Source of the DNA: Leisingera daeponensis
GTDB lineage: Bacteria; Pseudomonadota; Alphaproteobacteria; Rhodobacterales; Rhodobacteraceae
Reading direction: 5' to 3'
Assembly: GCF_019801465.1 (NCBI RefSeq)
Contig: NZ_JAHVJA010000005.1
Location: 182,848-246,847, forward strand
DNA: 64,000 nucleotides
Shown here piece by piece: positions 48,742 through 56,073 of this stretch. Position 1 is the first letter of the stretch. Every line of letters begins with the position of its first letter. The notes beneath the pieces were generated by a model. The model was not told where the DNA came from and did not search any database. It saw only the letters and a list, made by a program, of their open reading frames with translations. Made by a program: the position numbers and the translations under genes.

Positions 48742-49563
48742 TCATGCGGCGGCGGCCGCCGCGCGGTGGTCCTGCTGCCGGCGCCGCTCCTGCCGACGGT
48801 TGACCAGCGAGGCGGTGATGACGCCGGCGGTGACGATGCCGATCAGCATGGTCGAAAGCGCGTTGATCTCGGGCGAGACGCCCAGCCGGACGGAAGAATA
48901 GAGTTTCATCGGCAGGGTGGTGGAGCCGGGGCCGGAGGTGAAGGTGGCAATCACCAGGTCGTCGAGCGATAGGGTGAACGAGAGCAGCCAGGCCGAGATC
49001 ACCGCGGGTGCGATCACCGGCAGGGTCACCTGGCGGAACGCCGAGAACGGGGTGCAGCCGAGGTCCAGCGCGGCATACTCCAGCGAGCGGTCGAAACTGG
49101 CAAGGCGGGAAGAGACCACCACCGAGGCGTAGCACATGGCAAAGGTCGCATGGGCAATGGTGATGGTCCAGAAGCCGCGGTCAAGGCCGATGGCGACGAA
49201 CAGCAAAAGGAGCGACAGGCCGGTCACCACCTCCGGCATCACCAGAGGCGCAAAGATCATGCCGGAGAACAGGGTGCGGCCGGGAAAGGATCCCGCGCGC
49301 ACCATCACAACCGTGCTGAGCGTGCCCAGAACCGTTGCCAGCGTGGCCGAGACAAAGGCGATGCGCAGGGTGATCCAGGCGGCCTCCAGATAGGCGTCGT
49401 TGTTCAGCGCGATGCCGTACCATTTGGTGCTGAAACCGCCCCAGACGGTAACCAAGCGGGAGTCGTTGAAGGAGTAGATCACCACCAGCAAGAGCGGCAG
49501 GTAGAGGAAGGCCAGCCCGAAGGTCAGCGAGGTCAGGTTGAAGATGTTGAAGCGGCGGATCAT
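48742..49563 (-). CDS. Putrescine-type ABC transporter permease (PotC/PotI-like)
   Basis: The 273-residue permease has YLPLLLVVIYSFNDSR and the EAA-type loop YAALDLGCTPFSAFRQVTLP, with LSLDDLVIATFTSGPGSTTL, a strong PotC/PotI signature. The chosen start at 49563 overlaps the end of the preceding permease gene by four bases and has AGGAG upstream. It lacks the long tail seen in the other PotC-like protein at 13911-15206. Confidence 0.93.
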   Translation of the reverse strand: MIRRFNIFNLTSLTFGLAFLYLPLLLVVIYSFNDSRLVTVWGGFSTKWYGIALNNDAYLEAAWITLRIAFVSATLATVLGTLSTVVMVRAGSFPGRTLFSGMIFAPLVMPEVVTGLSLLLLFVAIGLDRGFWTITIAHATFAMCYASVVVSSRLASFDRSLEYAALDLGCTPFSAFRQVTLPVIAPAVISAWLLSFTLSLDDLVIATFTSGPGSTTLPMKLYSSVRLGVSPEINALSTMLIGIVTAGVITASLVNRRQERRRQQDHRAAAAAA

Positions 49564-50456
49564 CCCAGCTCCTCCTGATGTTTCTGCTGGTGGCGCTGGA
49601 ACAGCACGATGGGCACGATCAGGATGGTCAGCAGCACGATGGCCACCGCCGCCGCCACGCCCCAGTCGCGGTTGGAGAAAAACTCGAGCCACAGGGTCTT
49701 GCCGATCATCAGAGTGCCGGAGCCGCCCAGCAGGTCGGGGATCACGAATTCGCCGATCGCCGGGATGAAGACCAGGAAGCAGCCCGCAACCACCCCCGGC
49801 AGTGACAGCGGCAGGGTGATCTGGCGGAAGGCGGCAAGGGCGCCGCAGCCGAGATCCTCCGCCGCTTCCAGCAGCCGCCCGTCAGTCCGTTCCAGCGAGG
49901 CGTAAAGCGGCAGGATCATGAACGGCAGGTAGGAATAGACGATGCCGACATAGACCGCGATCTCCGTGTGCATGATCGCCAGCGGCTGTTCAATGATGGC
50001 AAGTTTCATCAGGGTGAGGTTCAGGAAGCCCTCGTTCTTGAGGATGCCGATCCAGGCGTAGATGCGGATCAGGAAGCTGGTCCAGAACGGCAGGATCACC
50101 AGCAGCAGGAGGGTTTTGCGCCAGTCCTGCGGCGCCTTGGCCATGGCATAGGCCACCGGGTAGCCGATCAGCAGGGTGAGCAGGGTTGCGATGGCGGCGA
50201 CCTTCACGCTGTTGAGATAGGCCTTGAGATAGATGCCGTCCTCGGCCAGCCAGACGAAATTCTCGAAGTCCAGCGCCGCCAGGGATGCGCGCAGACCTGC
50301 AAGCCCCTCATCGAGGCTGAATGTCGGGGCATAGGGCGGGCTGGCGGTCACGGAATCGGACAGCGCGATCTTGATGACGATCAGGAAGGGCACCAGGAAG
50401 AACAGCCCCAGCCAGAGATAAGGCAGCAGGATCAGCAGGCGGCGTGATGTCCTCAT
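49560..50456 (-). CDS. Putrescine-type ABC transporter permease (PotB/PotH-like)
   Basis: The 298-residue permease shows LLPYLWLGLFFLVPFLIVIKIA and the loop EAAEDLGCGALAAFRQITLPLS, plus FVIPDLLGGSGTLMIGKTLW, all typical for PotH. It begins 10 bases after the ATPase gene; the ATG at 50456 starts the usual MRTSRRLLILLPYLW. Confidence 0.93.
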   Translation of the reverse strand: MRTSRRLLILLPYLWLGLFFLVPFLIVIKIALSDSVTASPPYAPTFSLDEGLAGLRASLAALDFENFVWLAEDGIYLKAYLNSVKVAAIATLLTLLIGYPVAYAMAKAPQDWRKTLLLLVILPFWTSFLIRIYAWIGILKNEGFLNLTLMKLAIIEQPLAIMHTEIAVYVGIVYSYLPFMILPLYASLERTDGRLLEAAEDLGCGALAAFRQITLPLSLPGVVAGCFLVFIPAIGEFVIPDLLGGSGTLMIGKTLWLEFFSNRDWGVAAAVAIVLLTILIVPIVLFQRHQQKHQEELG

Positions 50457-50466
50457 GGTCCGGCCC

Positions 50467-51633
50467 TCACGCGTCGACCAGCACGCAGGCGCCTGCGCGC
50501 CAGCTGAGCCAGACCCGGTCGTTCCAGTCAACCTCGCGGCGCGAGGTCAGGAGCCGGTTGGCCTCCTGCGCGCGGATCAGCATGCCGCCGTCAAGCCGCA
50601 CCAGGAAGGTGGAAGCGCTGCCGGTGTAGGAAATCTCCTCCACCGTGCCCTCCACCATGTTCACGTTGTGGGCTTCCGCAGGCCGGTCCTTGGTAACGTG
50701 GATTTTCTCGGGACGCAGCACCAGCGTCTTGCGGGCGCCGGGGGTCATCACATCCTCGGGCTGCGGGCGGATCGCCAGCCGGGTTCCGCCATCCCAGCGG
50801 GCCAGCGCCAGATCGCCCTCCATGCCCGAGAGTTCAACATTGATCAGGTTCACGTTGCCAATGAAATCAGCGACATAGCTGGACGCCGGATGCTCGTAAA
50901 TCCGTGCAGGAGTGTCGGTTTGCAGCAGCTTGCCTGCCTTCATCACTGCGATGCGGGAGGAGACGGTCATCGCCTCGTCCTGGTCGTGGGTGACAATGAT
51001 GAAGGTGAGGCCCAGCCGGTCCTGCACGTCCATCAGCTGGAACTGGGTCTCTTCGCGCAGCTTCTTGTCAAGCGCGCCCAGGGGCTCGTCCAGCAGCAGA
51101 ACCTTGGGTTTCTTGGCCAGCGAGCGCGCCAGCGCCACCCGCTGCATCTGGCCGCCGGACAGCTGGTGCGGCTTGCGGTCGGCAAAGCCTTCGAGCTGCA
51201 CCAGCGCCAGCATCTCGTCGACCCGGTCCTGGAGGTCGCGCTTCTTCCAGCGCTCTTGTTTGAGCCCGAAGCCGATGTTTTTCGCCACCGACATATGCGG
51301 AAACAGCGCGTAGGACTGGAACATCATGTTGATCGGGCGCCGGTTGGCGGGGGTGCCGGTCAGATCTTGCCCGTCCAGCAGGATGCGGCCTGAGGTCACC
51401 TCCTCGAAACCGGCTAATAGCCGCATCATCGTGGTTTTGCCGCAGCCGGATGGGCCGAGGAGCGAGAAGAACTCGCGTTCCTGGATGTCCAGGTTCAGAT
51501 CCGAGATTGCAGTGAAGCTGCCAAAGGTCTTGGTCACATTCTCGAAGCGGATCAAGGGCGGGCGGGCTGGTGCCTGGGGAGTGGCGGGTTCGGCCCGGGC
51601 GGAGGCGGCACTGGCCGGATCAAGGAAGTTCAT
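50467..51633 (-). CDS. Putrescine-type ABC transporter ATP-binding protein (PotG/PotA-like)
   Basis: The 388-residue ATPase has Walker A GPSGCGKTT, signature LSGGQMQRVALARSL, Walker B VLLLDEPLGALDKKL, switch His in VTHDQDEAM and a C-terminal TOBE domain (VLRPEKIHV). The ATG at 51633 has AGGGGAA upstream. It is followed by both permease genes. Confidence 0.94.
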   Translation of the reverse strand: MNFLDPASAASARAEPATPQAPARPPLIRFENVTKTFGSFTAISDLNLDIQEREFFSLLGPSGCGKTTMMRLLAGFEEVTSGRILLDGQDLTGTPANRRPINMMFQSYALFPHMSVAKNIGFGLKQERWKKRDLQDRVDEMLALVQLEGFADRKPHQLSGGQMQRVALARSLAKKPKVLLLDEPLGALDKKLREETQFQLMDVQDRLGLTFIIVTHDQDEAMTVSSRIAVMKAGKLLQTDTPARIYEHPASSYVADFIGNVNLINVELSGMEGDLALARWDGGTRLAIRPQPEDVMTPGARKTLVLRPEKIHVTKDRPAEAHNVNMVEGTVEEISYTGSASTFLVRLDGGMLIRAQEANRLLTSRREVDWNDRVWLSWRAGACVLVDA

Positions 51634-51726
51634 TGGTGCAGGTTCCCCTGTTGCAGGTGCCTGCCGCGGCATGAGCGGGCGACGCGGCGGCGCAAGGCAG
51701 GCGCAGCCCTGAAGCTGCGCCCGAAT

Positions 51727-52818
51727 TCACTGGCCGGTGCGGACCTTGGACCAGGTGCGGGTGTACAGGCGCTCGGTCTTGCGGTCCTGAAGCACCGGGG
51801 TGGTCAGCATCTCCATCGTCGCCTCGGTCGGATAGACGGCGGGATTACTGGTCAGCTCCGGATCGATCTCAGCCTGGGCGGTGAGATTGGCGCTGCCGTA
51901 GCGGATGAAGTTGGCGTTCTGGGCTGAGACCGAAGGCTGCAGCAGGTAGTTCAGGAAGGCATGGGCCTCATCCACGTTTTTGGCATCAGCCAGGATTGCG
52001 AGGCCGTCAAAATCGAGCAGCGTGCCTTCCTCCGGGATGATGTATTCCAGATTGACGCCATTGTCGGCCTCCTTGGCGCCGTCGGCGGCCCAATAGGCGT
52101 CGCCGCTCCAGGTCAGGCCGAGGCAGGCATCGCCGTCCGACAGGGCGCCGATCATGGCATCGGTGGAAATCTGGGCGATATTGTCCCGGATCGCACCGAT
52201 ATGCGCCCCGGCAGCGGTGATCTGATCCTTGTCGCTGGTGTTCGGGTCATGGCCCATGTTGATCAGCGCGGCGCTGATCACGTCGATGGGCGAGTCCACG
52301 ATCATCACGCTGCAATCGGCCAGCTTGCCGGAAATCTCCGGGTCGAACAGCAGGTCCCAGGACTTGGGGTGGTCCGCACCCAGCCGATCTGCCAGCTTGC
52401 CAGTGTTGTAGGCGATGCCGAAGGTCCACCAGTTGTAAGGCACCAGGTATTCGTTGCCGGGATCGAAGGTTTCGATCAGCCCGGCGATCTTGGGCCAGAG
52501 GTGCTGCAGGTTTGGGATCTTGGATTTGTCGATCTTCTGCAGCACGCCAGCCGAAATCAACCGCGCGGTGCCGGTGGAGGAGGGGACGATGATGTCGTAG
52601 CCGGAGCTGCCCGCCAGCACCTTGGTTTCCAGCATCGCGTTGGAATCGTAGGTGTCGTAGGTGACGTCGATGCCGGTTTCCGCTTCAAAGGCTTCGATGA
52701 TCGCCGGATCCAGGTAGTCGCTCCAGTTGTAGATCACCAGTTCGCCCTCAGCCGCCGCGGCGGCGCCCCAGATGGCAGCTGTTCCGGCCAGCAGGCTGGT
52801 TGTCAGCTTGGATTTCAT
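51727..52818 (-). CDS. Periplasmic putrescine-binding protein (PotF/SpuD-like)
   Basis: A Sec signal peptide (SLLAGTAAIWGAAAAAE) precedes ELVIYNWSDYLDPAIIEAFE and ETGIDVTYDTYDSNAMLETK-VLAGSSGYDIIVPS, a clear PotF/SpuD pattern. The Trp-Ser-Asp near the N-terminus contributes to the polyamine pocket in this family. GGGAGGGAACC precedes the start. Its neighbours are a putrescine-type aminotransferase gene and the transporter genes, so putrescine is the likely ligand. Confidence 0.93.
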   Translation of the reverse strand: MKSKLTTSLLAGTAAIWGAAAAAEGELVIYNWSDYLDPAIIEAFEAETGIDVTYDTYDSNAMLETKVLAGSSGYDIIVPSSTGTARLISAGVLQKIDKSKIPNLQHLWPKIAGLIETFDPGNEYLVPYNWWTFGIAYNTGKLADRLGADHPKSWDLLFDPEISGKLADCSVMIVDSPIDVISAALINMGHDPNTSDKDQITAAGAHIGAIRDNIAQISTDAMIGALSDGDACLGLTWSGDAYWAADGAKEADNGVNLEYIIPEEGTLLDFDGLAILADAKNVDEAHAFLNYLLQPSVSAQNANFIRYGSANLTAQAEIDPELTSNPAVYPTEATMEMLTTPVLQDRKTERLYTRTWSKVRTGQ

Positions 52819-52869
52819 GGTTCCCTCCCGTGTTGGGTTTCTGATTGCTTCTCTTTTGGGATGCGGGCC

Positions 52870-54282
52870 TCAGGCCCGCTCTGCTTCCAGTTCCAGCCCC
52901 TGGCCCAGCAGTTCCCGGGTGGCGCGCTCAACGCCTTCGGTCAGAATGTCGAACATGGTGTCAATCTGCGCTTTGGTGATCACCAGCGGCGGCGAGAAGA
53001 TCGCCATATTGCCGTAGGGGCGGACCATCAGGCCGAGCTCCTGGCAGCGGGCGTCGATCACCGCTCCAATGGTGGCGTCGATTTCCGGGCTGGCCTGGCC
53101 GCCGCGGGTCAGCGAGCATTCGATGCAGCCCACCAGCCCCATGCCGCGCACATCCGCGATCAGCGGCAGCTCCAGCATCTGGCGCAGGCGCTTCTGGAAA
53201 TGCGGGGTCACCTTCTGGACGTGTTCCAGGATGCCGTCGCGCTCGAAGATCTCGATGTTCTTGAGGCCCGCGACGGCGCAGACCGGGTGACCAGAATAGG
53301 TGTAGCCGCTGGTGAAATAGACATCCTTGGCGACATCGCCCTCGATGTCCTTGAACAGCCGGTCGGAGAAGATCGCGGCCCCCATCGGCGCATAGCCCGA
53401 AGTTAGCCCCTTGGCGCAGGTAATGATGTCCGGTGTGATGCCGAACAGTTCTTCGGAGGCGAACCAGTGGCCCAAACGGCCAAAGCCGGTGACGACCTCA
53501 TCCGAGATATACAGCACGTCATGCTTGCGGCAAACCTCCAGGCAGCGCTTGTGATAGCCCGCGGGCGGCACGATCACGCCGCCGGAGCCCAGAACCGGCT
53601 CTGCAATGAAGGCGGCGACATTGTTCGCGCCCAGTTCCAAAATGGCGTTTTCCAGATCCGCCACCTTTTCATCCAGGAAGGCGTCGATGCTCATGCCCTG
53701 GGGGCGGCGGAAGGCATTCACGTCCGGCAGGAAATGGGGAATGACCTGATCGGTGTCGAACCACTGGCGCTCGCTTGGCTTGCCGCTGAGCGAGGCGGTC
53801 AGGTAAGTGCCGCCGTGATAGGCATGCGCCCGGGTGATGATCCGCTTCTTGGACGGTTTGCCCAGCAGGTTGTTGCGGAAATGGACAAAGCGGATTGCGG
53901 TATCAACCGCGGTGGAGCCGCCGGTCGTGAAATAGACCCGGTTGAGGTCGCCAGGCGCCCGTTCGGCAATCGCGTGGGCGAAATCGGCGCTCACTGACGT
54001 GGCCTCGGAAAAGGGGGAGCAATAGGCCATCTTGCGGGCTTGGTCCGCCATCGCATCGGCAATCTCGGTGTTGCCGTAGCCTAGCTGCATACACCACATG
54101 CCGCCTGGCCCGTCGATCACCTTGTTGCCGTGCTCGTCGTAGACATAAATGCCTTCGGCATACTCGCTGAACGTCCTGTCGGCTTTTCCGGCGCCCTGAA
54201 CTTCCAGCCCTTCCCACGGATGGAAGTAGTTCTCCTTGTCCCAGGTTTTGAAGTTTTCGAAGTCGTTTCCAAGTTTGATCAT
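52870..54282 (-). CDS. Class III aminotransferase, probable putrescine:pyruvate transaminase (SpuC-like)
   Basis: The 470-residue PLP enzyme has GPGGMWCMQLGYGN, FTTGGSTAVDTAIRFVHF, YHGGTYLTASLSGK, ISDEVVTGFGRLGHWFAS and the PLP lysine in DIITCAKGLTSGYAPMGAAI. The family includes putrescine, beta-alanine and taurine:pyruvate transaminases; the putrescine transporter operon downstream supports putrescine, giving 4-aminobutanal for the aldehyde dehydrogenase. It is the first gene of the operon, divergent from TetR. Confidence 0.9.
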   Translation of the reverse strand: MIKLGNDFENFKTWDKENYFHPWEGLEVQGAGKADRTFSEYAEGIYVYDEHGNKVIDGPGGMWCMQLGYGNTEIADAMADQARKMAYCSPFSEATSVSADFAHAIAERAPGDLNRVYFTTGGSTAVDTAIRFVHFRNNLLGKPSKKRIITRAHAYHGGTYLTASLSGKPSERQWFDTDQVIPHFLPDVNAFRRPQGMSIDAFLDEKVADLENAILELGANNVAAFIAEPVLGSGGVIVPPAGYHKRCLEVCRKHDVLYISDEVVTGFGRLGHWFASEELFGITPDIITCAKGLTSGYAPMGAAIFSDRLFKDIEGDVAKDVYFTSGYTYSGHPVCAVAGLKNIEIFERDGILEHVQKVTPHFQKRLRQMLELPLIADVRGMGLVGCIECSLTRGGQASPEIDATIGAVIDARCQELGLMVRPYGNMAIFSPPLVITKAQIDTMFDILTEGVERATRELLGQGLELEAERA

Positions 54283-54315
54283 CTCGCCCTCTATCCGGAA
54301 TTGCTATTCCTGTGA

Positions 54316-54327
54316 ATGAACGTTCAT
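54316..54327. promoter_or_regulatory. TetR-type operator, site 1
   Basis: ATGAACGTTCAT is a perfect 12-bp palindrome between the aminotransferase gene and the TetR gene. TGAACGTTCA-like palindromes are common TetR-family operators. It lies close to the aminotransferase start and would block its transcription. Confidence 0.65.
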
Positions 54328-54345
54328 ACATTTATGGCATAAGTG

Positions 54346-54359
54346 AATGATCGTTCATT
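54346..54359. promoter_or_regulatory. TetR-type operator, site 2
   Basis: AATGATCGTTCATT repeats site 1 with one changed base in the centre. The two centres are 31 bases apart, about three helical turns, so two repressor dimers could bind the same face. Confidence 0.6.
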
Positions 54360-54439
54360 GTCGATGGAAATTTGCTGCAATCCCGGGCATGGTGCCGGAA
54401 AGGCGGCGGGTAGCTGGTAAACAAAAGAGGGGCGGGCAG

Positions 54440-55081
54440 ATGGCAAGTGCTGAAGAAACAAGGAAAAAGCGGAAGGTCGACAAAGACCTGCACCGGGAGG
54501 TGCTGCTGGAGGCGACCGCCAGCGTGATCCTGAAATACGGGGTCAGCGGCACCACGATCAGCCGCATCCAGGAAGAATCAGGCTTATCCCGCGGCATGAT
54601 CAACTTGCACTTCCAGTCCAAGGACAATCTGATTCGCGAGCTCGCCGTCCATATGACGCAGGAGTACAATGACGCCTGGCGGAGTTTTACTAGCCAGGCA
54701 CCGCACTCGGTCAGTACCCCGGAAGATGCGGCAGCCCGTTTGCAGGCGCTGTTTGCGACGGATTTTTCCGAAGCAGTCCTGAATGAACGCAGCGCCCGGC
54801 TGACTTTTGCTTTCCGGGCCGAACCAGATTTGCAGGCGCTGGGAACAGGTTATATCGAGACCCGCGGAACCGACCTGCACGACCATGTGCGCAACTGCTG
54901 CAAAGTGCTGTGCGATGCCTGCGGCACCCAAGGCGATCCCGAAAAGGTCACCATGGCAATCATGTCCTTGCTGGAAGGGTTGTGGACTGATTTTCACGCT
55001 CACCCCTATGAGTTCAGCAGGGAATATGCGGTGGAGATCTGCCGGACCACCGCCCGCGCCTTCTTCCCCGGGTATTTCTGA
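54440..55081 (+). CDS. TetR-family transcriptional regulator of the putrescine operon
   Basis: The 213-residue protein has the TetR helix-turn-helix TASVILKYGVSGTTISRIQE then SGLSRGMINLHFQSKDNLI, and a BetI-like C-terminal domain ending in TTARAFFPGYF. It is divergent from the seven-gene putrescine operon and two matching palindromes lie in between. ATG at 54440 was chosen for the family length; GAGGGG precedes it. The inducer is probably the substrate or an aldehyde product (inference). Confidence 0.9.
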   Translation: MASAEETRKKRKVDKDLHREVLLEATASVILKYGVSGTTISRIQEESGLSRGMINLHFQSKDNLIRELAVHMTQEYNDAWRSFTSQAPHSVSTPEDAAARLQALFATDFSEAVLNERSARLTFAFRAEPDLQALGTGYIETRGTDLHDHVRNCCKVLCDACGTQGDPEKVTMAIMSLLEGLWTDFHAHPYEFSREYAVEICRTTARAFFPGYF

Positions 55082-55388
55082 AAAGAAAGCACAAGCGGGC
55101 CGCTTGATATGTACAGAAGGCAGAATAATGGGGAAGGCGCTAATTTAGCGCCAAAGCGCCTGACGCACCGCCGAACCTCCGCCATCCGAGACTAGCAGAA
55201 TATCCGTTTGGGAAAATGAAACGTGCCGTTCAATAACTCACCTGAACTCCAAGGCTTGAAAGAGTTAAATTTTTTCCTTTTATTTTAACGCGTTATTACC
55301 CTTCACCCTTCATATTGCCACTGTTGGCGGCCGCAGCGTCAAAAAAGCTCTGCGGCTTCATGAGTTCTCAGTAAAACAGGATGGCGGT
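55082..55388. other. AT-rich intergenic region
   Basis: No gene is seen. The stretch GAGTTAAATTTTTTCCTTTT then ATTTTAACGC (about 55262-55292) is much more AT-rich than its surroundings, and a weak hairpin GCCGCAG/CTGCGGC lies at 55330-55356. It probably contains the promoter of the following lipoprotein gene. Confidence 0.4.
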
Positions 55389-56018
55389 ATGACCTACAAA
55401 AATTCCAGATTTGTACTCTTAACCGGGACGTTCCTTTCAATAGCGGCCTGCAGTGTGAGTGAAAAAGTAAGTGACAGCCTCAAAGGAATGCACAGCACCC
55501 GCCTCCTGGTTGACGAAAGTGTGCCGGGGGGAATCGGCGGAAGCTCCACTCCTCACGGAGAACAAATCATGAACATATTCTTGACCGGTTACAGCTACTG
55601 GGACAACACTCCCCGCGGCTCGGCACAGATTGCCCGACCAGTGATTCACCGGCAGGCTGGCGGATCAGGAACCTACGAGGACCCCATCACTCTCGCAGTC
55701 GGGCATGTAAAACGAAATGGCCGCAGCTATATGGACTACCCTGCCGGCACAAAATTTTACGTCAAAAAACTGCAAAGGTACGCGATTGTAGAGGATCTCT
55801 GCGGCGATGGGCCGAAGCCGCAAGCAGGCCCATGCCACAGCGGCTACCAGGGCCATGACTGGCTGGATATCTACGTTGGAGGCCGAGGGATCAATGAAAG
55901 CTGGGTCGACCTCTGTATGAACCGTATCACCGGAATTCAGCCGGTCATTCTGAACCCCGGCCCTGGCTACCCGGTTTCTCCAGGGGAAATTGCAGCCAGC
56001 GGATGCGCAACCTTTTAA
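55389..56018 (+). CDS. Lipoprotein with expansin/RlpA-like double-psi barrel pattern
   Basis: The 209-residue protein has a signal peptide ending in a lipobox, LSIAAC, with Cys21 as the lipid-anchored residue. The middle contains LTGYSYWDNTPRGSAQIARP, GSGTYEDPITLAVGH, YPAGTKFYVKKLQRYAIVED-LCGDG and a HDWLDIYVGG segment. The order of GTY-x-DPIT, YP-x-GTKFYV, YAIVEDLC and WLDIYVGG resembles expansin-like and related double-psi beta-barrel proteins that bind or loosen polysaccharides; conserved Asp and Cys are present. It is convergent with a polysaccharide operon. The fold is inferred from pattern, activity unknown. Confidence 0.75.
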   Translation: MTYKNSRFVLLTGTFLSIAACSVSEKVSDSLKGMHSTRLLVDESVPGGIGGSSTPHGEQIMNIFLTGYSYWDNTPRGSAQIARPVIHRQAGGSGTYEDPITLAVGHVKRNGRSYMDYPAGTKFYVKKLQRYAIVEDLCGDGPKPQAGPCHSGYQGHDWLDIYVGGRGINESWVDLCMNRITGIQPVILNPGPGYPVSPGEIAASGCATF

Positions 56019-56073
56019 CTCGGATCCGCAGTAAAGATTTTCTCTCGATCCATGTCTTGCCGGCTCTGCCCTG

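Noticed and set aside
46337..48901. Long open frame (854 codons) on the plus strand across the oxidoreductase and aldehyde dehydrogenase genes
   Set aside because: Both minus-strand products have full family motifs; the plus-strand frame has a low-complexity His/Arg/Gly-rich composition typical of antisense frames.
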